In this document: one piece after another, positions 1 through 12,310 of the stretch | How the letters are laid out: each line of letters begins with the position of its first letter | Position numbering within the stretch: position 1 is the stretch's first letter | Assembly: GCA_036346225.1 (NCBI GenBank) | Contig: JARFIW010001469.1 | Span: 11,998,001 to 12,062,000 of the forward strand | From: Platerodrilus igneus | Lineage: Eukaryota; Arthropoda; Insecta; Coleoptera; Lycidae | Length of the DNA stretch: 64,000 nucleotides | Direction of reading: 5' to 3' | The notes under the pieces: generated by a model | What the model was told of the DNA's origin: nothing | The model's database searches: none | What the model saw: only the letters and a program-made list of their open reading frames with translations | Translations under genes and position numbers: made by a program

Positions 1-211
1 GGTAAGTGCCAAATTTTTTTGGTTATATAATATATATATTAATTTAGCCCTTTCTGCAAAATTTTAACCCTCTATACGATTCACGACCTTCCGCTAGCTA
101 GTGCCGGTAAACCCCCTTTAATTTTTGTTTTACAGGCCGCCCCATTTTTTAATTTTAATTATAATAATATACTTACTTAGTAGCTTTTCCGCCTGTAACA
201 GGTTTATACGT

Positions 212-955
212 GGGTTAGTTGTCGAAATATTCTACTACTAAGACAACATAATCAATTAGGGTCATGTGCGAAAATGGTGCTGAGACGAGAATAGTGTTGA
301 CGTTTTGACTTAGGTTAGTAGTCGAAAGCGTTTTACTGCTAAGACAACATAAACATTAGGCTCACGTGCTCAAATATTGCTGAGACGAAAATAGTGTTAA
401 GATTTTAACTTAGGTTAGTTGTTGAAATGTTTTACTTCTAAGACAAATTAATCTAAAGGTTACATGTGTAAAAATAGGATTGGGGCAAAAATAGTGTTAA
501 GATTTACACAGGTTAGTTATCAAAATATTCTACTACTAAGATAACTTAACCAATTGGGCTCATATGCGAAAATGGTGCCGAAGTAAGGATAATGTTGACG
601 TTTTAATTTGTTAGTAGTCGAAGCATTTTACTGCTAAGACAAATTAATCGAGAGGGTACATGTGCGAAAATAGTGTTAAAGTGAAAATAGAGTTCAAGTT
701 TCAACTTAGGTTAGCAGTTGAAATGTTTTACTACTAAGATATAGTAATCGATTGGGTACATGTGCGAAAATAGTGTTGAGGAAAAATTAGTGTTGAAGTT
801 TCAAATTACGTTATTAACCGAAATGTTCTACTACTAAGACAAAATAATCGAAAAGGGTACATGTGCGAAAATAATGTTGAGGCCAAACTAGTGTTGAGGT
901 TTCAACTTAGGTTAGTAGTCGAATTGTTCCACCACCAAGACCAGATAATCTAAAA
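212..955. repeat. ~100-bp minisatellite, about 8 copies
   Basis: An imperfect tandem array. The block 'ggttagtagtcgaa' followed by 'ctactaagacaa' and 'gtgcgaaaatagtgttga' recurs with starts near 212, 313, 413, 511, 609, 709, 809 and 910, a period of 98-101 bp. Copies differ by roughly 15-25% by eye. The same unit is found reverse-complemented at 28735-29045. There is no coding potential. Bases 1-211 hold AT-rich DNA in which I see no gene. Confidence 0.9.
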
Positions 956-1163
956 TTTGTAACGTCATGCCACGTTGTGATTATTTATACACGGTCGTAT
1001 TCAGAACACCATGCAGTTCTTACAACTTACATACATACCCTTATGTGCTTACTTGTTTACTATTTTGTTTCAGATAAAATGGTCACCTGAAACCCGTATT
1101 CCATAAAATAGCGAGGATGGAATATCAGACGATAATGACCACACAATTCCTCAACCTTTAGAG

Positions 1164-1740
1164 GTATGCGAGTTACGTATCCCCCAATCCATATTTGTAC
1201 AATCAAATAGAAATTATTAGGAAGTTATTAAGATATGTAAGTTACATGCAAAATTGTAAATTTAAAGATAAATAAGAAAAGGTTATTAAAAGTTCACAAG
1301 CAAGTTGTGAGAACGGATGTGAATACATTGTATTCCAGACGTAAGTGATACTGCAGGTGCAGGTCACAGACGGTTAAGAAACCCTAATTATTGGAAATTA
1401 AGATTGTTACATTGTTTAATGAATAGAATAAAGAAATAAGCAGACATGAGTTCTGCAAGTTTCCACAGACATGTGAGGAGCAGGAACAACATAAATACCC
1501 CGGGAGCCTCAGATTAATCAGTCAGTCTTGAGTATTTCAGCTTTTACATTGTTGTTTGCTTAGGCTACTCGCCCTCATTTAAATTCAATTAATAGTAAAT
1601 TTCGACTTGGTATAATTTTATCAAGTTTGTCAAAATTCCAATTGTAATTTCTGTTTAATAAATAAATTGTTATAAGAAGTTTTGGAAGAAGAATTTTTAA
1701 AAAGGCAGCTCCCAAGACCCGAAACGTAACTTGCGTGGCA
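1164..1740 (+). other. Intron or solo-LTR-like insertion inside the piggyBac remnant
   Basis: This stretch separates the acidic N-terminus of the piggyBac remnant from the rest. It starts AG|GTATGC, a good splice donor, and an acceptor-like 'aaaggcag' lies near 1707, so a true intron is possible. It also contains a TATA-like 'cataaatacccc' near 1490, an arthropod initiator-like 'tcagtcagt' near 1519 and 'aataaa' near 1658. That arrangement is typical of a solo LTR. I cannot decide between the two readings. Confidence 0.4.
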
Positions 1741-2878
1741 GACAAAAACTACAGCAGTGGTACAGATTCAGATGAGGGGAAAAGTGAGAATGAAGAGGAT
1801 GGGAAATAGATCGAACATAAAGAATTGATATAGGATGAAGGCGTGGTGGAACAAAAAGTCATGGTAGGGTATGACAGCGTAATAGAGCATAAAGATGAGA
1901 TTAGTAATCAACCCTCAACTTTAAAGCTACTTTTCTACAAGAAAAAGAAAAACTATAAAAAAAGCAGAGATGGTGTGGTCTAATAAAAGTATCACATACG
2001 ATAAGACACAAGTGGCTTTTTTAAGTTGTGCAAATTTTTCAAAAAAATTAATGCAGCTAAATAAATCAATGGATTTTTTACATTTCTTTTTTCATCATCT
2101 GGTCTAAATTTACTAGAAAAGAAAAACAACGTTTATGCAGCTCAGACCGCACCAGAAAATTTTAAAGAGGTGACACAAGAAGATGTACGAAAATTTATCG
2201 GCATAAAAATTGATACATCAGTACTCCATCAATTACCACAGGTCATTATTGGAAGAAAAGCACGTATATTGAAAGGTGGCTGGCACATTAATGTGTAATA
2301 AATTAGAAGATATTAAAAGATTTTACATTTTTTTGATAAAAACAAAGAACTAAAGCGTGAATAATCCAAATTATGACAGACTTAAGAAAAGAACACAATT
2401 TGTTAAGATATTACGAAACAGTTTGCTACTAGTGCCAAAAGAAGTGTTTCTAGCCATTGACGAACAAATCATACCCATGAAAGCCCACACTTCAGGAATA
2501 TGACAATATAACGCCACGAAAACCCCATAAATGGGGATATGCAAATTATGTTCTAAGCGGAGCCAGTAGGTTCAGTTGCGATTTTGAGGTGTTTTCAGGA
2601 AAACATGTTGGTCCACCTGAATGCTGTTCTGATCTCGATGTCTCTGAAAATATAGTACAGAGATTAATACGTACTGTTCCACAAAACATGAATTACAAAG
2701 TTTTTGTGGACAACCAATACACCAGTCTGCCACTAATACCCACTTCGAATAAAAATGGCACTACTCCCTATGGGGACTATACAACTCAGAAGAGCAAGTG
2801 GCTTATAAAAAAATATTTAGTTTAGAGGGTACTGTGTGAAACACAAAGTTCAATTATCAGTAACTACTTTGTGACAGG

Positions 2879-3870
2879 CCGCCCTGTAATAAATCGCAGT
2901 TATTAATTTAAAGTTTGTTATTCCTGTTATATGATAAGTTTAAGTGTGTCGGGTAGTAGCGTTTTACATACATAAAAACGTTCGCATCATGTGGACACGG
3001 CAGGTGTGTAGGGGTCGCGCGGATCGACAGATGCAAACGAATAGGGAGTGGAGGTTGAACGTTCACCCGGTAAAGACGTCGGACGATTTTTGTGGAGTTT
3101 TGTCGAGGTAGATTTGCAAGGATAGTGCGAATCATGCGTATTTTATGATTGAATAAGATTACGCGTGTGTTATCAGTATAGTATAACTGAAACGAATCCT
3201 TGGAGTTGGTTTTAAGTATTTTACAATCGTTTATCGTGAAACACGCATCAAAGTGAGAAACATTATCTTACACAAACGCGAGTTTGCGACGGTAGTCAGC
3301 TGAATTACAACGGGGTGTTGTTTGCGCTCCTTAATTAGATTGAAGGTCGAGTGCTGCGCTGTTAACATCGGCGCGTGGAGCTGAAGTAAGCCGGCACATC
3401 GTGGGATTTGTGAACGTTCATCACGCCAAAGGGGTGAGTGGATTGAACTTGTGATTTTTATTGCGGTTGAGTTAAACAAGTTATTATCATAACATTATTT
3501 AGAGTTCATGGTTTATTGTAATACGCGGCTGGTATTAGATTATTATTTGATATAAGATTATTTCTTGTGTTATCAACGAAGAGTTTATTAAATTTGGCAG
3601 TTGTCTTTGACTGAAATTCGTGTTTTGTATCAATTATTAGTTTTGTAGGAGAACCCAATAAGTAGAATATTATTTAATATTTATAAACTAAATATTTGGT
3701 GCCCTGGGACTACTTAGATTGGTTAGTGTTTCTCATTAATCCGGTATAAAGAAAGAAGTCTTATAGCTCGAAGGTGGGGAAGAGTCCCCGGCCAGTTTCA
3801 ACTTAGATCAACAAGAAACCCGCCATTCTATGTACTTCCTATGAAGGGAAAGGACCAAGGGCTATGGTGA
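2879..3870. mobile_element. Unclassified ~990-bp insertion in the piggyBac remnant
   Basis: The piggyBac frame breaks at 2878 and resumes at 3871, and both edges carry 'acagg' (2874-2878 and 3871-3875), a candidate 5-bp target duplication. The inside is GC-richer than its surroundings (3000-3480) and has no recognisable protein. 'tttggtgccctgggac' at 3696 resembles a tRNA primer-binding site next to an LTR end, so an LTR fragment plus leader is possible. Confidence 0.45.
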
Positions 3871-4202
3871 ACAGGTACATAAAAAAGAAGAAGACTAAGA
3901 TGGATGTGCTTTCCCCAATATCAATAACAATATACAATAAATACATTGGGGGTGGGGGCTGGTGATCTGTTAGATTCGATGTTGGGAATTTATAGAATAA
4001 AAATCCGTAGCAAGAAGTGGTACCATACTTTTGTTGTACTTCAAATTAAACTTGGCGGAAATCTTGATACAACAAGACGTCAGAGTGTATACCTTTAATA
4101 TGTGCAAAAAAAGACGTCCACTGAACCCCAATACTAATAATATTAATAAAGGCAGTAGAAGGCACATAGAGGTACATTCAATGAAGTTGTTGAAGATGGT
4201 TT

Positions 4203-4475
4203 CAATCATTTGTCGAAGTGGAGGTCAGATCATCAAAGCACTTGAACATTTGCCGATTTAATATTTTTTTCAAGATATCTTTTCGCACATTTAACATTAG
4301 TTGAAGATATTTCACAACCAACGACTGTAGTTGTTTATAATAATCATCAGATTTATCTGCGCTTATTTTTTCGTTATTAGGTTTTCCGTCTAAAAACTGG
4401 TTAAACACGGACCTCCACTTATTTATATTCTGAGCTAGCTTACACAGTTCCCTGAAATTTCCACACAGCCTATAT
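4203..4475 (-). repeat. Second, truncated LINE 3' end in tandem with the main one
   Basis: On the minus strand the last ~25 codons of the LINE ORF and the start of its 3' UTR are repeated. 'gaaatttcagggaactgtgtaagc' here matches 'gaaatttcaagaaaatgtgtaggc' in the main element near 5100-5125, and 'gatgattattataaacaac' here matches 'gatgattattataagaaac' near 4990. The minus-strand frame 4202-4408 is this decayed tail. It lies directly downstream of the main element's UTR, head to tail. Confidence 0.65.
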
Positions 4476-4479
4476 ACAG

Positions 4480-4779
4480 TTCATTTACATTTCCAATGCT
4501 CCACCTGTAGGTACTACATTGGCCAGGTTGCGAGTTTTTTGTTGCCTGGAAATTTAGAATTTTGCCGAACCCTTGCCGTTCCAAGCAAGGTAGGGATCTT
4601 TAACGTGCCTGACAACACTCACACACAGGACCTCCATTTAACCTCTCATCCGAACGAGGGTGTAATTTTTGTGAAAAATGCTCACCTGTCATTTTTCAAG
4701 CAGTCGGCCGTGTCGGGATTTGAACCCGGGACCTTGGGATCCGTAGTCTTACGCTTACTATATTGATCCACCGCGACGC
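4480..4779 (-). mobile_element. tRNA-derived SINE, copy 1, with 16-bp target duplication
   Basis: Full-length SINE on the minus strand. The head carries a B-box-like 'gggttcaaatcccgac' (reverse complement of 4707-4722). The body contains 'ttaaagatccctaccttgct' and the 3' end reads 'gtggagcattggaaatgtaa'. It is bounded by an exact 16-bp direct repeat, cacagcctatatacag, at 4464-4479 and 4780-4795. Related copies lie at 20422-20677 and 57136-57430. It sits in LINE 3'-end sequence. Confidence 0.9.
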
Positions 4780-5924
4780 CACAGCCTATATACAGCTCGG
4801 TTTTCCTACTATTGTTTTCCAATTACTTGCCCTATTTCACCAAAATTCAGTGGTATGTGCAGGGGGTAAAGCAGCCTGTGGCTGCCAACATCCTCCAACA
4901 CTTAGACATTTGCCGAATTAATAGTTTTCCATTAAATCTGTTCACACAATTAATATTATTCGATAATATTGCACAACCAATACCTGTGGTTTCTTATAAT
5001 AATCATCATGCTTAAGTACAGTTATATTCTTCGTCATTAATTTATCCATCTTTGGACTGGTTGGATACGTACCTCCATTGATTTCTATTCTGGGCTAGCC
5101 TACACATTTTCTTGAAATTTCTACAGCCTACATCTTTCACTATTTGTGTGCAATAGTATAACCTAAGTCTATCTCTACTTTTCTTTTTTTTCATATCCGC
5201 TTCTAATATATTCCGCACTATTCCCTCATGCCGTAGTATGTGGCCTATAATCCTATCTCTCCTATTTTTTATCGCTTTCCACAGATTTCTTTCTTCCCCT
5301 ACCATTTTTAGTACCTCTTTGTTCTTAACTTGGACAAACCATGATATCTTCATCATTCGTCTGTAGCACCACATTTCAAAGGCTTCTTATCTTTTTTTTG
5401 TTCGCTTCTCCTACTGTCCAGGCTTCACAGCCGTACAGTGCTATGCTCCACACATATGTTTTAAGCAATCCTTTCCTTGTTTCTATGTTTGTTGTCTTTG
5501 AACACAGTAGTTGCTTTTTCTTGTTAAATGTAGCACGACCTTGTGCTAATATTTTGTGTTATATCTTTTGAGCTTTTCCCATCTTGCGTTATTTGGTTTC
5601 CAAGGTAGCAGAAATTCTTAACCTCTTGTAAGTTCTTGTTACCTATTTGTATTCTTGTTTTTGATTTATTTCCCCTCTTTTGCATACTAGTACTTTAGTT
5701 TTATTTTTGTTAATTTTCATACCGTATCTCTCTGTTAGAACTGTTTCCATTTCATCAAGAACAGCTTCTAACTCTTTTTTGCTAGATGCTAATACCGCTA
5801 TATCATCTGTGAATCTAAGTATATCAATCTTTTGTCGCTGCATAGTAATTCCAAATGCCTTTCTGCATTTGACAGTATTCATTGCCTCTTCAATGTACAA
5901 GTTAAAAATTAATGTGGTGTTACA

Positions 5925-8068
5925 TACTAAATTCCTCAAAAGGTAAATAGTGTGTCTACTCTACCTTATAGGCGGCAGAGCCTCGATAGATTATGAGGGG
6001 TTCCTGTTTAACGTTTAAGCCCAGGGTAAAAAGGATGTTAAATGGCTTTGAGAGAAAAAGGTCCCTCTAATGAGATCTTCCAGACAGCTAAGCTTCTTCA
6101 ACTTAAGGCAGAGCTATGAGCTAGGGTCGTAGGATGGTATACGAAAAAAAAAGAGATTTTATTGGACGCCACCGTATCTTGATGAATGTTATAAAGAGAA
6201 TCTGTTCGAAGATCAGATACGGAAATCTTCGAAAAAAATCCTTAAGACGAGCAACATATAAAAAAATAATACTTACTTTTGACTCTTCAATCTGGAATGG
6301 GAACGACTTCCTCGTACAACCTGAAAATTTAATCACTTCTAAATAATTTTAGACTAGGGCTACGTTAGAGCCTAGTCACTTTATCACAAAAAAATTAAAG
6401 TAAAGAAAGATCAAATAGCGAAAATTATGCTTAAAAAAAAAATTTAAACCAACACCAATAATATATCTCTCATCACTATAAAAATTTATAAATGTGGTTG
6501 GTTGCTTCTATGGAATAATTACTGCTGACTTCAATGTAAGAAAGCTTTACGACAACTTATTATTCTTTCTATTAATTTAAAAAAATATATATACATCGCT
6601 TGTATAAAGTTATCTGTACGGAGACTTTCGAAACAATTACTTTATTAAGATCTAGCATTAATCTCTGAATACTAATAGAATATTTATAATTGAATGATTT
6701 ACGTTAATTCTCTATAAGAAATATATGGTTTTTATTTTTATATTACAGTTTAATCATGATACTTGAATATGATCCTGTTCGAGTTTAAAGTTAAAAGCTC
6801 AGCTTTTTTTTATAGATTACAGGACGATATTTTTAACTGATATAATTGAAAGAATCAAAGGCCAAAAAACACCTATTGTCTCTATTAAGCTGTACTTCAG
6901 GTGTATTGTCAAAATATGTTATACACTATAATGTGGCAAGGAAATATCAACCTATCACATGTTTAGTTATGCGAACATTTTAGTATAACCTTGTAACTAC
7001 AAAATTATCTTATAGAAATGCCTTGTAAATAATAAGAACATTTATGCACTATTTGATTATTAAATTTGGAATAAAATTATAGGTGTATCAATTTAAATTA
7101 TCATAAAACTTTCATAAAAATTTCGTGTATCAAATGTAAGTAAACATATATATTTTGAAAAATTATTTGTACATCGTAAATGATTGTTCCTTGAAATGGA
7201 TATAGCTATAAAATTGAGGATGACTCACCGCTAAATATCCGCTAGGCAACCAAATTCTTTAAACATTTACGTACTTACAATGATAGGTGCGCGCAGCTGA
7301 TACATGTGTCCGAGCTTGACCTCTATACTAACCAAGCATATATGGAAATTTCCACCCTCTCGCATAGCAACATTTAAAACTGCATTTACATCACAACTAA
7401 TATCCAAAAGGGCTTATTACGCGTTTACGTATCCATATGTTTTACTTTGCTTCAATATAAGTGCATACTTGTTTTACTGTTACTGTACTTCGATATCGAT
7501 TCGTATTTATTCATGCTTTCTTACTTGCGTTACTTTACTTCGATATCAATTCGTATTTATTCATGCTTTCCTACTTGCGTTACTTTACTTCGATATAAAT
7601 TCGTATCAATTCATACTTTCGTACTTGCGCTGAAAAAAAATGGGGAAAAATGATTTTAAAGGTAAGTTTGAGAATTATACACCTACCGTCATCTTGACTA
7701 TCTTTGGTCGTACTACAACTAAAAATAAAGCCATGGTACTAGTCGACTCCACTTCACTACTTTCTAGGACGGCATATTTTATCGAAAAACCTGCAGGCCC
7801 ACGTTAACACTTGTATTCTGACTACATCCCGATATCAAAAATGGAGCTTGATCACGAGGCTACGTTCTTATCCGATCACGCGCAGGAAAGGGGATATTGT
7901 ATCAAGATACATACAAATAGAAGAGTTCTTAAATTTTACTTTGAATATTTAAATATAGATGGGGCTCTATGTATGAATTCGTAATATATTGTTTTTATTG
8001 GAATTTAATATTTATTGAATAGGTAAATGGAACAAAAGCGTGTATTTAAAAAGCAGATAATCGAAATC
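5925..8068. mobile_element. Unclassified 2.1-kb insertion in the LINE reverse transcriptase
   Basis: The LINE RT motif GC-ALSP-LFN is cut exactly here: GCALS is readable on one side (minus strand, ending at about 8075) and IFNLYIEEAM on the other (from about 5915). Both edges carry 'gttaca' (5919-5924 and 8069-8074), a candidate 6-bp target duplication. The insert is AT-rich. I find no recognisable ORF and no terminal inverted repeat. It contains three 50-bp tandem repeats at 7491-7640. Confidence 0.6.
7491..7640. repeat. 50-bp tandem repeat, 3 copies
   Basis: Units start at 7491, 7541 and 7591 and contain 'cgatatcaattcgtatttat' and 'tacttgcgttactttactt'. The first two are nearly identical and the third has diverged. 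The open frames over it are by-products of the repeat. Confidence 0.9.
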
Positions 8069-10170
8069 GTTACAGTGGATAGGGCACATCCGTGTCTAAC
8101 CCATTTCTAGTATTTACTTCTCTGCGTTCCTGTTCTAATTCTATTACTGCTGTTTGCTATTTGTATAAGCTATGTACTATTCGTCTATACCTATAATTCA
8201 TTCCAATCTTTTGGAGTATTTCGAACATTTTTCTCCTATCACATTATCGAATGCTTTTTCCAGATCTACAAACCCTATATACACGCTCTCCCCTTTTTTT
8301 AGTGTTTTCTCCATTATCACTCACAGAGCTAAAATAGCCTCTCGTGTTTCTCTGTTTCGCCTAAACCCAAATTTATCTTCTCCTAGTATTTCTTCAGCTC
8401 GTTTTTCCATTCATCTTTGTACAATTCTAGTTAATATTTTTGACACGTGTACTGTCAAACTTATTGTTCGAAAATTTTCACATTTATCCGCGCCTTTCTT
8501 TTTTGGTGTAGTTACTATGATGTTACGTTTGAAATCTTTGGGTATCTCGCCTGTCACATACATATAGCTTACAAGTTGCAAGAGACGTTCTGTTACTGTT
8601 TGTCCAGCGGCTTTTAGAGTTTCTGCTTGCGCCTTATCTGTACCCAGCACCTTACCATTTGTCAGGCCCTTTAATGATAATTCAAACTCATCTCTAAGTA
8701 TAGTCATAATTTTCAATGTCTGATTCCTGTTCTAATGCTCTTAGTTCCTCTCCTGCATATAAATTCCCTACATATTCTTGCCATCTACCCACTTTCTCTA
8801 CATTTTCTATACTGATGTTTCCTACCGCGTCCCTTACATTTTTGCTATATGGTTTTATATCCCTAAAATTCCTTCTAATTAGTTTGTATGCTTCATCTGT
8901 CTTTCATATTTCCAAGTAGGTTTGTACGTCTTTGCACTTTCATCAATCTATTGTTCTATAGCTTTCCTGCATTTGCGAATAATTTTCTAATCTATGGCTT
9001 TGTATCTCTATTTTTCTGTTTCGTCTTATCTATGTTTATTTTTCCGCTTTTATTCTATTAGATTTAAGATATCCTAACTTCTCCATAGTTTTTTATTTTT
9101 TTTTTGTGTATACCCCAGAATATCTCTGGCTGCTATATCTAAGCTGGATTTAATGTTATTCCATTCTGTTCCTACTTCCTTAGTATCAGATATTTTTCCG
9201 GTATCTTTCAACAATTCATTTGACTTTTTTCAAATCTTTCTTGAATATCTTTATCTTTTAGTTTTTCAAAGTCAAAGTGCTTTTTCCGTTTCTTTTTTCA
9301 AATTTTTAAATTTAAGTGCGGCCTTTATAATTACGATGTTGTGGTCAGAGTCTATATCTGCTTCTGGGTAGCTTCTACAGTCTTTTACTTGATTCCTAAA
9401 CCGTTGTCTAACAAGAATGTAATCTATTTGATATCTTCCTATATCTTCTGCCATCTTCCACGTATATCGTCTTCTAGCGTGATGTTGAAATAATGTGTTT
9501 GTGATGATTAAATTGTTGTCGCAAAATTCTACCAACTTATTTCCCCTGTCGTTTTTCGTGCCTAAACCAAATAAACCTACTACCGCCCCTTCCCTACCCT
9601 CACCTACCACTGCATTAAAATCCCCAGTTATTATTAAATTTTCATATCCTTTTACGAATCTTAGTGCGTTCGATATCTTTGTAGATCGCTTCTACCTTTT
9701 CGTCACGGTAGGTAAAGGTGGGCATGTAAACTTGTATTACTACTGTGTTTACCGGTTTAGATTCAAATCTAACCATGAGTACTCTTTCGTTCATTTGTTA
9801 GTAATTTTCTACACAGACTCCTATCTTTTTTCGCATAACTATCCCCACACCCGAATTTCCTTGCTCTGCTCCTGTATGAATTACCCTGAAGTCTCCACTC
9901 CAAAAATCTCCCGCTTCTGGCCACCGAACTTCGCTGATCCGTACTATGTCTCGTGCTAACCTACTCATTTCAATTATCAGGTTCTCTAGTTTACCTACTT
10001 GCTTCTTACTTCTAACACTCCACGCTACGACTCGCAAAATGTTCTCGACTTTTATTCTGCACTTTCGGATCGTATCCCCCGAAGTAGTCCCCTCCCGGAA
10101 ATCCAAATGGGGGACTATTTTAACTCCGGAATCATTTACCCCAGAGAATGCCATCATGGTTATTACAATT

Positions 10171-11985
10171 TAGGTACGCTGTGTACTTGGGAGATAATGT
10201 GGCGGTTTCCCGTTGCCTTCCACATCGCGGTAGTGTCTTAGACTGCCATACCGACCCCTATGGTCTCTGCCACTCTAAGTACCGAAAGAGCCGTTACCTT
10301 CTTTTGGGGTATAAACAAACATAAATTAATAAATATAGATAAGAAATAAACTTGGGACTCTTAGACACCAATGCATGATATTCCAATTCTGACACCTGGC
10401 TATTTAAAACTGTAACTGCATGTTGTTCCAAATATGGAAAATTCAAATATGTTTCTTGTATTATATTTGTAATTTTTTCTACTTTACCTAGATTACATTT
10501 GATGTCTATCATGAAATATATTTAATTCATACAAATAAAATTTTTCATGGTGTAAAGGGTTAGGGTACACAGTTCTTGATCATTAATCATATTCCCACGA
10601 GTTGTCATATACCGTTTGCAAAATCTTGGATTTATTAGTTACGATTCTGTAATTGAGACATTTTTAGATCATAGATATGCAAATTTTTTCTATAAAAAAA
10701 TTAACGCATTGCCTGATCGATGTCAATGATGAATATTTGATTAGTTAAATGCTTTTGAATCACTATCCATATTGTTCTATTTTTATCTAAAAAATTGGAC
10801 ATGCAAGGAAGACCTGATAAGTCTATTCCAACCATACAAAAACTGTAAAGGTATTCACCTAAGAAAGTAGAATATTCTTAAAATAGAATCGCCCATAAAA
10901 CAACTATGCGTGGACAAAAAAAGACTAATAAGAAGAAATTGGAAAGTGTCAATAGTATATAATAAAATGATATACACATAAATTTTAAAATGTTTATCGT
11001 TTGCATAAAATAACCAGCAGAAATCTTAATAATACAAGTTGTCCTGCAAAATGTGAAATTCGAAATATCGGACATTAACCGTACCTGAACTTTGTAAATT
11101 AAGTAATCAATACGTGTACGTCTCAAATCACTCCAGTTTATTTTTGTATATCTACGTACTTATAATATAAATGAGTATTTTATACGTTGCAAAAGCTACG
11201 TTCGAAAGTTTATAATAAAAAGGCCAATGACCTCCAACACCAACACTTGTGGAATACATTCTGCGTGTGCTAAAATAATTATTGATGGGCGATTAATTTT
11301 ATGTAATGTATTCATTTTTATGCCTAAATCATGCAAAATTCATTCAGAGCCGCTATTAAAAATAAACAGGAAAAATATTCATAAATTATTTTGCTAATTA
11401 ATGTACCGTAACTTATTTCGTAAAACACCCAGTGAAAATTGCAATGTGTATATTTTTAAAGGTTTTTTTGCTAGGCAAATTTCTGTAACCCAACAATTAA
11501 AGGTATCTGACATTAGAAGAATGCCCTCGTTGATTGAATAGCGTACACTAAGTCCTTTTAAGCCTAATGGGCGTAGCCAAAATAAAAATCCTCGCAGTTG
11601 AACATAATACCGTGAGATAGTGATCTTGGGGTCAAAAGTTTATTCCAAACAGAAAAAACTGTAAAATATAATTGTGTAAAAATCGATTTATGTGTTAATA
11701 ATGATAGGGTATTGCAGTTACTAAACAGAATAAATGAATAACTTTATTTATAAGAAAACAAAATTAATAATATTCATAGTAGCTGTACTTGTATTCAATA
11801 ATTCAAACAATACTATCCGTCAATACTAGGTCGGGATTAAGATAAGTAACTGCATTATCCTCGAAGATAAGAAATAAATCAAATATTTGTATCAACTGAA
11901 AATCAAATCAGGTACGGCTGGTTTTGGAACCTGTTAAGTTTTATTTAAAAAATATGAAAATGATTTGGAAAGATATACTTTTGAA
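10171..11985. other. AT-rich non-coding stretch
   Basis: Between the 5' end of the RTE-like LINE and the TA/CGATA repeats. No ORF with recognisable motifs, no RNA gene and no clear repeat was seen here. It may include 5' UTR of the LINE close to 10171-10300. Confidence 0.6.
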
Positions 11986-12044
11986 AATATAACAAAAAGG
12001 TGTGGGCGATACGGGATTTTGCGGATCGAATATCGATACATATT

Positions 12045-12178
12045 CTATATCGATATACCGAATATCGATATATATATATATATATATAACGATAGGTATC
12101 GATACGTATCGATGCGTATCGATACGTATCGATGCGTATCGATACATATCGATTCGTATCGATACATATCGATACGCA

Positions 12179-12222
<44 letters not shown>
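12045..12222. repeat. TA microsatellite and 10-bp CGATA satellite
   Basis: (TA)n at about 12067-12088 and 12183-12220 flank a run of 'tatcgatacg' units (12093-12178) with variants 'tatcgatgcg' and 'tatcgattcg'. Long frames here encode only I/Y/R/D repeats and are artefacts. Related CGATA blocks lie at 12815-12905 and about 17490-17580. Confidence 0.92.
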
Positions 12223-12224
<2 letters not shown>

Positions 12225-12310
12225 ATCGAGAAGTTAGTTTAATGAGTCTTAAATTAATGTAAAATAAAAAAGAATTAATGGCAAGTGACTCAAATTCAGC
12301 CACGAGGGCA

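Larger units (their letters stand above)
1100..4262 (+). pseudogene. piggyBac-type transposase, decayed, in three blocks
   Basis: Degenerate cut-and-paste transposase of the piggyBac family. Block 1 (about 1112-1163) reads as an acidic N-terminus (SEDGISDDNDHT). Block 2 (about 1740-2873) holds the acidic region TDSDEGKSENEEDG, then WSNKSITYDKTQVAF, then KFIGIKI near 2190, IDEQIIPMK near 2460, KWGYANYVLSGAS near 2530 and the family hallmark VDNQYTSLP near 2708. Block 3 (about 3871-4262) gives IYNKYIGGGG, the degenerate form of the YNxxMGGVD motif, then RSKKWYHT and FKLNLAEILI. Several stops and frameshifts are present, so it is dead. A longest open stretch is 2589-2825. The gaps at 1164-1740 and 2879-3870 are described separately. 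Confidence 0.85.
4800..10170 (-). pseudogene. RTE-like LINE (endonuclease + reverse transcriptase), broken
   Basis: Non-LTR retrotransposon read on the minus strand. The apurinic-type endonuclease lies at about 10157-9272, with RVVAWSVRSKKQVGKLENL, ISEVRWPEAGDF, GNSGVGIVM, then YQIDYILV and DSDHNIV. A linker (about 9270-8720) is followed by the reverse transcriptase at 8716-8075, with NFRTISLTVHVSKILTRIV, KFGFRRNRETREAI, FVDLEKAFD and RHGCALS. After a 2.1-kb insertion it continues at 5915-5643 with IFNLYIEEAM, FTDD (the catalytic YxDD box, Y changed to F) and KTKVLV. The C-terminal domain at 5374-5042 has WCYRRMMKISW and GHILRHEGIV. Stops and frameshifts occur throughout. The arrangement matches insect RTE elements often annotated 'craniofacial development protein 2-like'. 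The 3' UTR runs to about 4800. Confidence 0.88.

Noticed and set aside
212..955. CRISPR-like array
   Set aside because: Units are ~100 bp, continuously repetitive without unique spacers, and the DNA is eukaryotic.
9495..10241. Plus-strand ORFs of 75-154 codons
   Set aside because: They are antisense to the LINE endonuclease, whose motifs are clear on the minus strand.
11941..12303. Overlapping long frames rich in Ile/Tyr/Arg/Asp
   Set aside because: They translate (TA)n and CGATA satellite DNA and exist on both strands; no protein.
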